Positions 20,437 to 30,895 of a stretch of 64,000 bases of DNA are shown piece after piece. Position 1 is the first letter of the stretch. Each line of letters begins with the position of its first letter. The notes below the pieces were generated by a model. That model did not search any database and was not told the origin of the DNA. It was given only the letters and a program-made list of their open reading frames with translations. The DNA lies in contig CAKOGP040001446.1 of assembly GCA_933822405.4 (NCBI GenBank), positions 40,355 to 104,354 on the forward strand. The letters run 5' to 3'. Origin of the DNA: Cylindrotheca closterium. Taxonomy: Eukaryota; Bacillariophyta; Bacillariophyceae; Bacillariales; Bacillariaceae. The translations under genes and the position numbers were made by a program.

Positions 20437-21390
20437 ATGCAGAATGAACGAACCATCCAGTTCTGGGATGAGTATCACAAAGAGAACGAATCGATAGAAT
20501 GGATATCACAACCATCCGAGGAAGTCTTGATTATTCTTCAAGATTACTGTTTCGATGCATCAGCTCAACTCAAGGAATTGCGGAATCTCTCCATGCTTGA
20601 GATTGGTTGTGGAACATCTTCGTTGGCAAGAGATTTTTGGCAGCATCTCGTCAAAACTGAAGAGAACAAAACATTCCGTATGGTTGGGACGGATGTAAGT
20701 TCCGAGTGTATCAAGAGCAACATTGAGCGCGATCGAGAGCTACTCAGCTCTGATGAAGCTAGTACAACGAGGACTTGCCTGCACTATCGAACGTTGGATG
20801 TCATCAATCCTTCCGAAGGCGATACCTTTTGCTGCGAAATAATTCTAGACAAGGGGTGTCTCGACACATTTCTATTTCGATCTCGCAACCGGGGTGCCAA
20901 CAAATCATCCTACAACCCTATCATTCAATCGCTGCTCGACAATGTTTGGAAGTGGCTTTCCGACGACGGCGTGTACATGTTTATTTCTCCAAGATCCAAG
21001 CTCAAGGCCGTCCGCGACTATTCTGGATTCCAATCCATTCAACGGCTCGCACTGCCAACAGTGTCGAATGGAAACTTGGTTGGAAAAACAAAGAGCAGCG
21101 GGTATGTCTATGTCTGCCGAAAAAACCCTGCTTATGTGATTGGAACGACGCCAGCCTTCGCGGGGCGGGACAAAGACACTTTGCCATCGGATGCTACGAC
21201 TTGCCCCAACTGCAATGTTGATTTTCTAGACTTTCGAAAAGGTGAGCTCATTGGAGGACGAGGTGCAGCCTTTTGGACTCGTCAATGGAAAGGGCACTGC
21301 CAACATTGCAAGGGACAAATTCGTGCAAGAACTGAAATATCAGACATTTCACCGTTTGAAGAGGATAAAGACAAGCATAGGTCAAGCTAA
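20437..21390 (+). CDS. Class I SAM-dependent methyltransferase (METTL12/13-like)
   Basis: 317 residues from the only ATG before the domain; the open frame extends further upstream but has no ATG. Motif I is MLEIGCGTSSLARDFW, the acidic post-I motif is MVGTDVSS, and the later motif is ILDKGCLDTFLF, matching the DKGxxD signature of the METTL12/13 (eEF1A/citrate synthase lysine methyltransferase) group. The start FWDEYHKEN ... IEW also fits that group. The C-terminus has two CxxC pairs (CPNC at about 258, CQHC at about 288), probably a small zinc ribbon, which is unusual for the group. The substrate is likely a protein lysine but is not shown by the sequence. Confidence 0.85.
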   Translation: MQNERTIQFWDEYHKENESIEWISQPSEEVLIILQDYCFDASAQLKELRNLSMLEIGCGTSSLARDFWQHLVKTEENKTFRMVGTDVSSECIKSNIERDRELLSSDEASTTRTCLHYRTLDVINPSEGDTFCCEIILDKGCLDTFLFRSRNRGANKSSYNPIIQSLLDNVWKWLSDDGVYMFISPRSKLKAVRDYSGFQSIQRLALPTVSNGNLVGKTKSSGYVYVCRKNPAYVIGTTPAFAGRDKDTLPSDATTCPNCNVDFLDFRKGELIGGRGAAFWTRQWKGHCQHCKGQIRARTEISDISPFEEDKDKHRSS

Positions 21391-21818
21391 ATGGCGAAAG
21401 TAATGATTATCGGGGAATCACTTTAGTTTTTCATCATCCTGGCTTGCTGTCTTCTTTCTGTTTCTAGTTATTCTATTTGCTGTGAATTGTGTTCTACTCA
21501 GATGATTTTGAATAGTATAGATAGAGTACCAACATCTTCTACTTTTAATAACTAGTCTTGCTACTGACATTGCTGAATTATGATCTAATTCTGTATCATA
21601 GATACTGAATACGTACCAATATATAGAGTAATATAATACCTCTTCATTTCATCGGACGAGTCTGTCCTTCATCAGCACCACCCACTTATTCCAAAATTCG
21701 ATCGGTGAGTTTTATTATTTACCATCATATGTCATCATATTTTCTCCTCTCTCCCGTACATCAATCTAGACTTGAACCAACAGGGTGCCAATCAAGAAAT
21801 CAAATATTGTGACGAACT
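21391..21818. other. Intergenic, no gene seen
   Basis: AT-rich, about 430 bp. It holds the 3' flank of the methyltransferase and the promoter of the PPR gene. Confidence 0.5.
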
Positions 21819-24800
21819 ATGAAGCGACAGGCTGTAAGAATAGCCAAGAGAGTTCACCCGTCGCGACGGACAGGTCGACAAGCATCATGCATCGATTTCA
21901 AACCCTTTTCATCGACCTCGACTGCTTCATCATCTTATCCCAATGGAGCAGATTCCGATGCATTATCATGGAATGAGGTGACGAAACAGTTTCTGAACGA
22001 TACTTCGTCGACATCTTCCAGCGATTTATTTCGTCAAGCCCAAGCTGTAGTCGATCTACTGGTACCTGAAATGGATGAGGACGAATATGACGAGGCACAG
22101 CGAAATCAGCGTGTCTCCCGAAAAGCAGCATTGCATAGAATACAAGCTGAAAGCGAGCAGGATATTTCTCTTGCATTTGAGTTTCTAGACAGACTGCTTG
22201 AAATCGAAGAAGAGGAGATGCAAAATGGTGGACGCGAATCAATATCGAGTTATGACGATTCCAAGAGCAAATGCCTGAATGCTGTCTTGCAAATGTGGCG
22301 AGAGTATCAAATAAAACCACGAATGGAGACGCTGTCGCCTGATGATGTACTGCAAAAACTAGACCGCTATCGAGCTACATCATCGCTATTGGTTCCTGAT
22401 GCACACAGCTACAATATACTTTTGGGTGGCGCTGCCAACCGTGGTGATGTTGAGTTTTGCGAGAGTCTCTATCATTGGATGTGGGAGGAGAGCAAAACGG
22501 ACTCGCTGCTCCGTCCGGATATTGCCACACTGCGAACCATATTCAAAGTATATATTCAAACAAGTCTTCAAACAGGACAGACGATAGAAAGTATGGGAGC
22601 ACCAGAGGCGTGCGAAGCTCTTGTGGACGACTGGAAGAAACGGAGTCAGTCGTCTTCGATCAGAGGAGTATACGACGCTCTGATCCATGTTTGGGCTCAT
22701 TTTGATCCAATTCAATCCGAAATTTACTTGAAATCACTTGCCCGTCAACGAGTGGAAAAGCAAGGACCTGGACCCGATACTGTTTCTTGGAACCGAGTCA
22801 TTTCCGCGTATTCGATTCTTCACGACCAGCCATCGAAAGCTGCAGAGTTACTAGAGGAGTTTTGGCACTACACACAACTACTGGAAGAGATTGGATCCAT
22901 GGAAGGGGTCTCAGACGCCAGGCCGGATCTTGTTTCCTACAATAGCGTCTTGGAAGGCTGGGCCCGCATACGCAACACCGACGAAACAGACAAAGTCTTT
23001 CGAAGATTACAAATGTCTACCTCGACTTCTCCCAACATTGTTTCATACACCTCAATGATCAAGGCCAACGGCTCAAACTGGGAACGGGTGCAAGAGTTGG
23101 CAGAAGAGTGCATTCAAGCGTTTCGAGAACAAGCTTCAAAACAAGGTGATGGCGACGATAGCAAAGGGAATCTCGAGTTGGACCAACCTTTCTTTCACGC
23201 TTGGTTGCAATCTGCATTGGAATGTGGAGAGGGAAAACAGACGGTACAAAATGTATTGGCCATCATTGATGTAATGAAATCGCTGGGGCTGCAGCCCGAT
23301 ACAAAATGTTTCCTGATTCTTTTGGAAGGCTTCTTGAAACACGACGACGATATTGAAGGGGCAACACGGTGGTTCATTGAAAACGCGAAGACGACTATGG
23401 ATGAGGATTCCATTGTCTCTTGGGTCACCCAGATCCTCGTGTTGGTAGATGACATTTCCATTGTACCTCCGTTGCTACAGTTTCGAGGGAGAAAATCTGT
23501 TTCACTGCTTCAGACCATATGTCAAGACGAACTCTTGACTGAGACGAAAAACATGGAGCGCCTGTTGTCCAAGTTGAGTGCGCAACAAGGCATGGCGATG
23601 CTTGGCTGGATGAAAGGCAAGCCTTCGTGCAAAGCATACGCCATCGTTTTGCGGAATGTTGCAAGCAACGGCAAGCTTAGTGACGCTGAATCAATCTTCT
23701 CCCAATGGAAGCAGAACTATTCCCTCGACTCCGTAGCACTTGAGGATGGGGCTCTTGTAGCAGAGATGTTGACGAGCCTAATCATTGCGTCGTCAAAAGG
23801 AGGAAATCTGCTGCGATGTAAAGATTGGATTGAAGTGTGGCGTGATCAGGATGGGAAACTTCCGAAGCCCGACCAGCGAGTGCAGACAGCAGTATTGTCT
23901 ACATATGCTAAAGTCATGGATGCTACTGGCGCGCAACAGTATTTGCGGCAACTTCAACAGGATGGCTTGGAACCAGATGTGGTCATGTACAACATTGTGC
24001 TTCGCGCCTTGGCAAAATCATCATCTGCAGGCCACGCTCACGAATTCTTCGAGCAGGCAATGGCAGACAAGGATATCATCTCCTACAATACTATCATTCA
24101 TGCACACTCAAAAGAAGGAAATCTTGAAGAGGCAAAACGTCTCATTGAAAAAATGGTTGCTCAATATTCAAAGGATCGAGAAGAACACTGGAGTGTTAGA
24201 CCTGATTTGGCAACCTTTCGCCCACTTCTACTTGGAACAGCTCGATTCAAAGGGCGAGATTCTGGCGGGAACGTAGAAGAACTATTGCTCTGGATGGAGC
24301 GTTTGCACGAAGAGGGTGTACTCGTGGAGCCTCCAGATGCTCGCTGTTATGAAATCGCTTTGAATGCTTGGTCCAGATCTGGTACAACTGAGGCAGCCGA
24401 ACGAGCCGAAGATCTCATGCGAAGTATGATGCCATTGTCAAGTCCATCTGCTTACGCCATGGTAATGAAAGCATACAAAAGGAACCCTGGTCGCAAACAA
24501 GCGCTATTTGACGAAATGTATGGTGCCTATCGTCAGGGCAACAACAATCTGAAACCCACCAGCGAGCATTTTCGTCTAGTTCTTGAAGAACTAGCCAACA
24601 CTTCCCCAGAACAAGCAGAATCCTTTTTGCGTCGAATGGGCCACCTATATGAGGAGGAAGGTTTGTCCTCCGCCAAACCTACCCGACAAGCCTACAATAC
24701 GGTTCTGAAATCATGGGCTCGAATGTCGACCAATTCCAAGTCAACCTCTTGGAAATGTGCGGAAGGACTCCTGAGAGATCTCCAGTCCCTTTATCTGCAG

Positions 24801-25511
24801 GATGGGGACCCCAAGTTGCAGCCATCCATGGAATCCTACAAACCGGTTCTGATTCTCCTTTCAAAGGAAAAGCAAGTCGCCCGACTAGAATCACTCTTTG
24901 ACGAGCTATTTGGAGCCTACTGCGCAACGGCTTCCGGTCCGTCTGCAACCACTGCCAGTCTTGAACCTGATTCCACCTGTGTGCATTCTCTTTTGTTGGC
25001 GTACCGATCCACCAAGAATGCCCAAAAAACCCGAGACTTTTTGAAGCAATTGGAGGAGTGGAAGGACTCCAACATTTTGAATTTGGATCTTTCAATCTCC
25101 ACCTACAACATTGCATTATCGTGCCTGGCGTCGTCGACATCCTCCAAGAAGCAGACAGAATTGCGAAACGTAGCGCAAGAATGCGAAACATTTTTGCTCC
25201 AGCACATGCCCAGTCGAGGAATCAATCCCGATTTAATTTCCTTTCAAGCCGTGCTGAATGCGTGGGCCCGATCACGATCCTCCGAAGCGCCGTCGAAGAT
25301 TGAATCCTTGATCCAAGACAATATGATCCCATCCTCGATTGCTCCGGATCACTTGACCTTTTCCATTTGGTTACGGGCCATTGTCAAGAGCGGTTCCGGT
25401 AGAGATCGGCGCAACGAGGCCGAGGCTGTGATTCGACAAATGAAGGAAAATGGATTCACACCATCCGAACGCGACATGAAGCTACTTTCGGTCGTACTAG
25501 CGAAAGATTAA
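21819..25511 (+). CDS. Large pentatricopeptide-repeat (PPR) protein, organellar
   Basis: 1230 residues, single exon. The N-terminus is basic, Ser/Arg-rich and nearly free of acidic residues for ~50 residues, as in a mitochondrial presequence. Then many 35-residue PPR motifs follow, recognisable by PDxxxYNxxL/PDxVSWNxVI starts (e.g. PDAHSYNILLGGAA, PDTVSWNRVISAY, PDLVSYNSVLEGWAR, PDVVMYNIVLRALA, PDLISFQAVLNAWAR). PPR proteins bind organellar RNA and act in processing, stability or translation. No catalytic DYW, SMR or NYN domain is visible at the C-terminus, so a P-class RNA-binding role is likely. Several motifs are spaced irregularly by acidic inserts. Confidence 0.92.
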   Translation: MKRQAVRIAKRVHPSRRTGRQASCIDFKPFSSTSTASSSYPNGADSDALSWNEVTKQFLNDTSSTSSSDLFRQAQAVVDLLVPEMDEDEYDEAQRNQRVSRKAALHRIQAESEQDISLAFEFLDRLLEIEEEEMQNGGRESISSYDDSKSKCLNAVLQMWREYQIKPRMETLSPDDVLQKLDRYRATSSLLVPDAHSYNILLGGAANRGDVEFCESLYHWMWEESKTDSLLRPDIATLRTIFKVYIQTSLQTGQTIESMGAPEACEALVDDWKKRSQSSSIRGVYDALIHVWAHFDPIQSEIYLKSLARQRVEKQGPGPDTVSWNRVISAYSILHDQPSKAAELLEEFWHYTQLLEEIGSMEGVSDARPDLVSYNSVLEGWARIRNTDETDKVFRRLQMSTSTSPNIVSYTSMIKANGSNWERVQELAEECIQAFREQASKQGDGDDSKGNLELDQPFFHAWLQSALECGEGKQTVQNVLAIIDVMKSLGLQPDTKCFLILLEGFLKHDDDIEGATRWFIENAKTTMDEDSIVSWVTQILVLVDDISIVPPLLQFRGRKSVSLLQTICQDELLTETKNMERLLSKLSAQQGMAMLGWMKGKPSCKAYAIVLRNVASNGKLSDAESIFSQWKQNYSLDSVALEDGALVAEMLTSLIIASSKGGNLLRCKDWIEVWRDQDGKLPKPDQRVQTAVLSTYAKVMDATGAQQYLRQLQQDGLEPDVVMYNIVLRALAKSSSAGHAHEFFEQAMADKDIISYNTIIHAHSKEGNLEEAKRLIEKMVAQYSKDREEHWSVRPDLATFRPLLLGTARFKGRDSGGNVEELLLWMERLHEEGVLVEPPDARCYEIALNAWSRSGTTEAAERAEDLMRSMMPLSSPSAYAMVMKAYKRNPGRKQALFDEMYGAYRQGNNNLKPTSEHFRLVLEELANTSPEQAESFLRRMGHLYEEEGLSSAKPTRQAYNTVLKSWARMSTNSKSTSWKCAEGLLRDLQSLYLQDGDPKLQPSMESYKPVLILLSKEKQVARLESLFDELFGAYCATASGPSATTASLEPDSTCVHSLLLAYRSTKNAQKTRDFLKQLEEWKDSNILNLDLSISTYNIALSCLASSTSSKKQTELRNVAQECETFLLQHMPSRGINPDLISFQAVLNAWARSRSSEAPSKIESLIQDNMIPSSIAPDHLTFSIWLRAIVKSGSGRDRRNEAEAVIRQMKENGFTPSERDMKLLSVVLAKD

Positions 25512-26026
25512 AAAGCTAAATCGCCTGGACCATGGACGAGCGCTACAGTAGCTGTTCGAACATACTAGAGTAGTACTCGGGAAAAGATGGATGGAACAAG
25601 AGAAGTATCACTGAAAGTTCTTAGTAATCCACTACGGTGTGATGATGGTTGACTAAGTTGATGACATTCCAAATACAACGTCTTGGATTTGTTTCAACAA
25701 TAATTGGCTGTGGCAACGTAGACATGCTTGACTAGTTTGCTGTCGCTTCATATTATTCAGATGGAGGAGGCTCGGGCACGAGTGGAGCCTTCGTTCGATT
25801 TCTGATAAATAGTTCGTCTTGCACTTGGTGGTCCAGGTCTTTTTGGCCACATCCAACATGTAGAAAGTGGCATTCCGTAGCTTCTTTTGCCAGAGCATAT
25901 TGGGTACAAAATGTCCTAGCTCTTGGACTGATCAGATAAGCCATCCGAGGGAGAGATACTGTACCTCCCGACATCATGTGCCTTTCCACTCTTGATTGTT
26001 CTTCTTCATAATGATGATTCGTGCGG
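25512..26026. other. Intergenic, no gene seen
   Basis: About 515 bp between convergent genes. Open frames on the minus strand are short and featureless. Confidence 0.5.
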
Positions 26027-26422
26027 TCAGTTCTCATCCATCATCATCATGGCACTGAAATCATCCATCATCATGGCACTGTTTCCCTGCATTCGATTCA
26101 ACAAATCATCAATGTATTCCACTTGATCGAGCATCATGGCCCGTTGGGCTTGCAATCTATAAACCAAGGCATCGTATTGCTCCATATCACAGGTATCACG
26201 AATGGCCTTATCAGAGTGCATGCACAATTCGGCAGCGTTTTCAATCGCCATTAGATCGATTTCGTTCAATTTTGGAACTGACGAGAAGCAAGAGGGCGAC
26301 TGATCCTCGATTGTTGAAAATTGAACACCAAAGTGATGTTGAGGATGACGAATGGCCATGAAGGCATGAGAAGAGACCAACAGGCAGACAGCAAAGAGAA
26401 GAGAAGCAAGGAAAGAGTTCAT
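26027..26422 (-). CDS. Small secreted or plastid-targeted hypothetical protein
   Basis: 131 residues. A clear signal peptide (MNSFLASLLFAVCLLVSSHA) is followed by F at the predicted cleavage site (SHA|FMAIR), as in diatom plastid presequences. The mature part has a predicted helical region with Cys pairs and a very Met/Asp-rich end (runs of four Met, MMDDF). The repeated atcatcatgg codons encode the Met/Asp tail. No family recognised. It is upstream of, and divergent from, the ShKT/P4H-like gene at 26735. Confidence 0.65.
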   Translation of the reverse strand: MNSFLASLLFAVCLLVSSHAFMAIRHPQHHFGVQFSTIEDQSPSCFSSVPKLNEIDLMAIENAAELCMHSDKAIRDTCDMEQYDALVYRLQAQRAMMLDQVEYIDDLLNRMQGNSAMMMDDFSAMMMMDEN

Positions 26423-26734
26423 GGTGAAGCAGCAGAAGATACCCTTTGAGACAGAAGATACTCTTTGAGACAGGTGCAGAGAGGTCAGCAGTTGAGATTC
26501 AGGTTATAATAAGCTTTGTGTGAGCCATACGTTTGTGCGAGCATGTATTTTCTTCTCTCAATCAGCCTTCGCCTCTCAATCAGCGTGACAGGAGGTTGAC
26601 GCATATGCTTTTTCAATCCATCAGTCATCTTCAACATCGGATGCGGACGGACGATACTGGTATATGGATATTATAACGGACACATAAATATTTTCGATCA
26701 CTTCCACTGTCCGCCCCCAAAAAGACAAGAAAAT
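26423..26734. other. Divergent promoter region
   Basis: 312 bp between divergent genes. Near the left end a 19-bp direct repeat is visible (agacagaagatactctttgaga and gagacagg around 26450-26474), and ctctcaatcagc occurs twice (26556, 26573). Confidence 0.45.
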
Positions 26735-28612
26735 ATGAACACAATAAATCAATCAAAAGAAGACATGATTCCAAGAAAGTCATGGCCATGGCTCTTCTTC
26801 TTGCTCTCTCAGAATTATATTCTCGTAATCACAGTTTCAATAGTCTTTGCATCACCAGTTATCGGTGATGGCGAGTTGTATTACGACTGTCAGAAAAATC
26901 CATTGGAATGCACCTATGGCAAACGCAAATATGAAGCTTCCTCATCTCCTTCCTGTAGTGACCGCCATCCAAATTGTCGTATATATGCTTTGAGAGGGAA
27001 CTGTATACGGCATTTTCAGTGGATGGAAACCCAGTGTCCACAATCCTGTGGAATTTGTCCGACGGTCGAAGATGCACTGAAAGTCGACCAAAGTACCACA
27101 CCTCAATGCATCGACCATCACCCTCAGTGCCCCAAATGGGCTAGCGAACAGGAATGTTTCATCAATCCACCTTTTATCAATGGATTATGTCCCATGAGTT
27201 GTATTCGATGCGTTAATACCACTGTGCTTGATCGTTCCAAAGACAACACGATAGAATCATCAAGTAAAGGAGACAATGGCGACTTGTCAAATGCCCAAAT
27301 ACAAGCTCGGATACGATATTCTCAAACCGATTTTGGAGATTGGCAAACCATACCTCGGGACGATCTCAACTTGGTTCCAGTCATTATGGAAATTCTATTT
27401 GACATGGGAGAATATGCTAAAGAACTTTTGGAGGAAGAAGAGGAACGGATACGACAAGTCCAAGAAGTAGAATCATCAGCAGAAATCGACAAACGAAGAG
27501 AACTTATCGGTCACAATGGTCATCCTCTGCTGGGCCCCAGTACCGTTTGCAACAATATGCGTCACGATTGTGCCACACTAGTAGCTCAACACGGTTGTCA
27601 TGGTCCCTACTTGGAATTGATGATGCAAGAGTGTTCCTTTGCATGTCAATTCTGTCATGAGACGGATACCTATCATCAGTGCCGCTCGTCGTCGTCGTCG
27701 TCGTCGTCTACCACGAGCAGCGCTGGTGATAAAAAAGTATCGTTGGAGAGTACCATTTCCTCCAACAGTTGGAACTATCACTTTTGGGAGCACCTATCCA
27801 CCAAACATGGGGCGGTCAATTTGGCACCAGCCCCAATGAGGACAACAAAATTCCAATCTGAATGGGTATTGTCCTTAGATTATGCGTCAGTTTGGAAGGA
27901 TGATAAAGCGGCTCGCCGACAACGAAAAGAGCTGTTGAAAGTCGCAAAATCTGCCTTTGAAGACAATGAAGAAGCATCTTGTACGGAACGAACCTTCCAG
28001 CACACAGGACGAAGGAGAAGAAAACAAGGTAGTATTGAAAATGAAAATGAAGGCAGAATTGCGACTTGCAATGGGCCCATGAATCCTACAAGTAATATTG
28101 ATGGCAATATTGATGCTGCAAAAACCAGCACCAGCCCCTCTTCGCTGTCTTCCTCTTGTCAAGAATTGGAACAAGGAATCGCACGCTTATTGGGAATTGG
28201 ACCAGAGTACTTGGAACCTTTGGAATTTTTACTTTTTACAAGCAATAACAAAGCGCGGCAAGTCCCAATGTCTGATTTTGACAATCACGATCAGTGGAGA
28301 CCGAGTGGACATGTGCTATTGACCGTACTACTAGTCTTGCAGCCTGCCAAAAAGGGAGGAGCGATTGGATTTCCCGATTTGGATTGGTTAATGGTGACAG
28401 ACCCTGCCATTTTGATTTGGCCCACTGCTGCCCAAACGCCGACCCAATCTTCACCACCACCACCACCAACAACAAAAGCAGAGGACCCTCATCATTATCA
28501 AGAGATGGCCAATATGGAATCCGAACTTCTTCCAGTAATTCAAGGCGATTTATATGCCATCAAGATTCGCGTTCGCCAATATCCTTACTTTTACAATCCA
28601 GACTGTGATTAA
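26735..28612 (+). CDS. Secreted ShKT-domain protein with degenerate prolyl 4-hydroxylase-like domain
   Basis: 625 residues with an N-terminal hydrophobic segment (about residues 18-42). Three six-cysteine ShKT-type modules follow, at about residues 72-108, 122-160 and 270-308, recognised by CxDxHxxCxxWA-type spacing and the CPxSCGxC end. The ShKT module is a common disulphide fold in algal enzymes and does not imply a toxin. The C-terminal ~150 residues resemble prolyl 4-hydroxylase (GGAIGFPDLD after a hydrophobic strand, then ILIWP and a final LPVIQGDLYAIK). The usual metal-binding His residues appear replaced (Met and Ser at the aligned places), so it may be catalytically dead. A poly-Ser run is encoded by (tcg)n near 27690. 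ShKT-P4H fusions normally act on secreted or wall proteins. Confidence 0.75.
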   Translation: MNTINQSKEDMIPRKSWPWLFFLLSQNYILVITVSIVFASPVIGDGELYYDCQKNPLECTYGKRKYEASSSPSCSDRHPNCRIYALRGNCIRHFQWMETQCPQSCGICPTVEDALKVDQSTTPQCIDHHPQCPKWASEQECFINPPFINGLCPMSCIRCVNTTVLDRSKDNTIESSSKGDNGDLSNAQIQARIRYSQTDFGDWQTIPRDDLNLVPVIMEILFDMGEYAKELLEEEEERIRQVQEVESSAEIDKRRELIGHNGHPLLGPSTVCNNMRHDCATLVAQHGCHGPYLELMMQECSFACQFCHETDTYHQCRSSSSSSSSTTSSAGDKKVSLESTISSNSWNYHFWEHLSTKHGAVNLAPAPMRTTKFQSEWVLSLDYASVWKDDKAARRQRKELLKVAKSAFEDNEEASCTERTFQHTGRRRRKQGSIENENEGRIATCNGPMNPTSNIDGNIDAAKTSTSPSSLSSSCQELEQGIARLLGIGPEYLEPLEFLLFTSNNKARQVPMSDFDNHDQWRPSGHVLLTVLLVLQPAKKGGAIGFPDLDWLMVTDPAILIWPTAAQTPTQSSPPPPPTTKAEDPHHYQEMANMESELLPVIQGDLYAIKIRVRQYPYFYNPDCD

Positions 28613-29216
28613 ACACATGGCGATGGAATGAATGATCGATTGATTGATTCATTCGTTCATTCGTTCACTGACTACTGACTGCTGACTGCTGACTGCTGAC
28701 TGCTGACTGCTGACTGCTGACTGCTGACTACTGACTACTGACTACTGACTACTGACTACTGACTAGTACTAGGATTTTTACCATTTTCAGCATGCTTCGA
28801 CAATGCTAGGCAGATGCTGGGTACCTCTGGTAGCATTTGCTTGCTAGCAGTGTGGTGAAGTAACATAATTCAAGACTGAATGAATGAATGAATGAATCAA
28901 TCAATCCGACAATAAGCTTTCATCTTCCACAACAAACGCCTTGCACTCGCAGTCTGAACCTAAATCGTGAGCAAACACAGTGATCATCATTGCGATTGGC
29001 AAACTAGTCCTAGGTCCTGCTGGATTGGCAACCCATCTTTTGAAACTTTTGAACATGTTGTAACAAAAGAAAATGCCAAAAGGATTATAGTCAAATTGAT
29101 CTAATCGAGTTTTTATTCGTAGAGGAGATTATTTTTGTCTTTTTTTGTAGAGATTGTAAAAAAAATAGTCTACAGTTTGTTTGTTGTGTGGTGCTGCAAT
29201 GTGCATTTCCGTTTGT
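28613..29216. other. Intergenic with a 7-bp minisatellite
   Basis: About 600 bp between convergent genes. Besides the gactgct repeat it has (tgaa)n near 28877-28897. No gene is seen. Confidence 0.5.
28667..28764. repeat. 7-bp tandem repeat (gactgct / gactact)
   Basis: About 14 copies of a 7-bp unit. A block of gactgct units lies in the middle and gactact variants lie at both ends, so the array is homogenised in blocks. It sits just after the stop codon of the ShKT gene. Confidence 0.9.
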
Positions 29217-30268
29217 TTACTGTTTACTCTGTTCATCAGGGAAAAGAATGGCACGGATCGAAGGCAAGAGTTCTTCGTATACCAATGTAAGCCGAGATTT
29301 CATGGTGTTATCACAAACAATCTTTCCTTTCAAGGCAGTCAACAAGACACCACCACAGCTGGAATCTGGCAAGTCCTGAGATCGGTCAGTATTGACAAAG
29401 ACATTGCACTTGAGAGTGACAGAGGATTCTCGCTTCATGATTTCCACATATTCCTCCACAGCAGCATCAATGACTCCTTTGACGGTGTCAACGTCCTCTC
29501 CACGGCAATAAACAGCGACAGTGCTTTCCTCAATCTTGATGAGACCTTGGACAATCAACTTTTGCAAGAGTTGTGGGTAGTTCTGTCCCTTGGTCACAAC
29601 CGCAGCCTTGGAGCTAGCTTCTTGCACAAGAGAGTTCAAAAGTTCGTCACGGATCTTCATCTTCTTGACACGGCATTCTCCAACTTCCGCAGAACGGGTA
29701 ATGCGTTCCTTGATTTCTTGGTCCTTTTCCTTCTTGGTGAATTCGTCTTGGATATTCAATTTGGCTTCGTGGACCAAAGTTTGCTTTTCCAAGTTGAAAT
29801 CGTGTTCGGTCTAAATGGTGATATTGTTGGTGTTGATGTTTAGAAGAGAGAGAGAGAGAGAGAAAGAGAGAAAGATAATACAAGCAGATGGTGAGACTAT
29901 GTGTGTATCTTTGAGATGGTCTTGATCAGATTCGTAGATTTTGTACACGAATTTTAACGGCCTGACAATCGAAATGAGTATGGATATGGAGGGAAAGAGC
30001 CTTCGTTTATCAAATACACGCAAGTGATGATTGTTGCGATGAATCATATGAGTTATGATTCATCCGTACAAACCACGCTTTCGTGCAGCCCAAATTACGT
30101 TGGTTGTATCCCAAGTTCTCCCTTTTTTTTCTCCTCCCTGCCAACTGCCGATACTCCCACGATTTGCCGATCCCAGAATCTTACCTTGACACGAATTTCG
30201 TTGGCCTTTTCATGAGCCTCTTGGAGGATGAAATTCACCATTTGTCGGATTTGATCTGTGGCAGCCAT
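29217..30268 (-). CDS. VMA4: V-type proton ATPase subunit E, two exons
   Basis: Exon 1 is 30268-30185 (28 codons, MAATDQIRQMVNFILQEA) and exon 2 is 29810-29217, with a 374-bp intron and phase-0 junction (VK|TEHDF). The total is 225 residues, the normal size for subunit E of the V1 peripheral stalk. Family signatures visible are the N-terminal helix IRQMVxFILQEAxEKAxEI, NLEKQxLV, RxKxxxxRDELLNSL and, in the C-terminal domain, the VVTKGxNYPxLLxKLIVQGL and VLLTALKGKIVCDNT type blocks. It links the catalytic head to the membrane sector and works in acidifying vacuoles and endomembranes. In diatoms V-ATPase is also tied to the silica deposition vesicle. The intron is long for this window and carries a (ga)n tract. 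Confidence 0.95.
29844..29874. repeat. (ga)n microsatellite in the V-ATPase E intron
   Basis: About 30 bp of nearly pure ga dinucleotide, close to the 3' splice site of the intron (29811). On the coding strand it is (tc)n, a long polypyrimidine tract. Confidence 0.85.
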
Positions 30269-30895
30269 GATGGAAGTATTGTTATTATTGCTATTGTTGA
30301 TATTGACTGACTGTAAGAAAACAAGATACAAAAGTGGAGCAGCAGAAAGACGAAAAGCGCAATGATTTCCGGAGGTTTCCTCATGGGCGGAGGACGCACG
30401 GACAAATCGATCGCCTAAAGGCACGAAATCCAGCCTGGTTCTGTCGCAGCGACACATCGCAATAAATTTATATTCATGTTGTATACAATCATGCAATGAC
30501 ACGCCAGCATACTTCTAGCCGTTGTTGCCGTAGGTAAAGACCTTATTAGGACACACGTGTCAACCGAGCCGGCTGCAGTGGAACAACGGATCGATGAGGC
30601 AAGCCGCTCTCTTTTGAACCAAAAGCCAAACGCAACACACACGAAAAACCAAAAGGCTTCATCATTTGTGAAAGAGATCTGTGGATGCTAGGACGCTATA
30701 ATTCATCAACTTTCTCGGCATTTTTGAAGCAGTGAAACCATCAAGCGACAACACACTCTCGATCTACTGGAGCACTGAATTGTATTTCATTATCAATTCA
30801 TTCATTCATTCATTCTTTTTGGCATTTGCAATTCAATCGCCATCATTTTTTGAAACAACACTCATTCGCACACACACATACTCAATAATATCGCA
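30269..30895. other. Divergent promoter region, no gene seen
   Basis: About 630 bp between divergent genes. Contains (attc)n at about 30795-30814. Confidence 0.5.
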
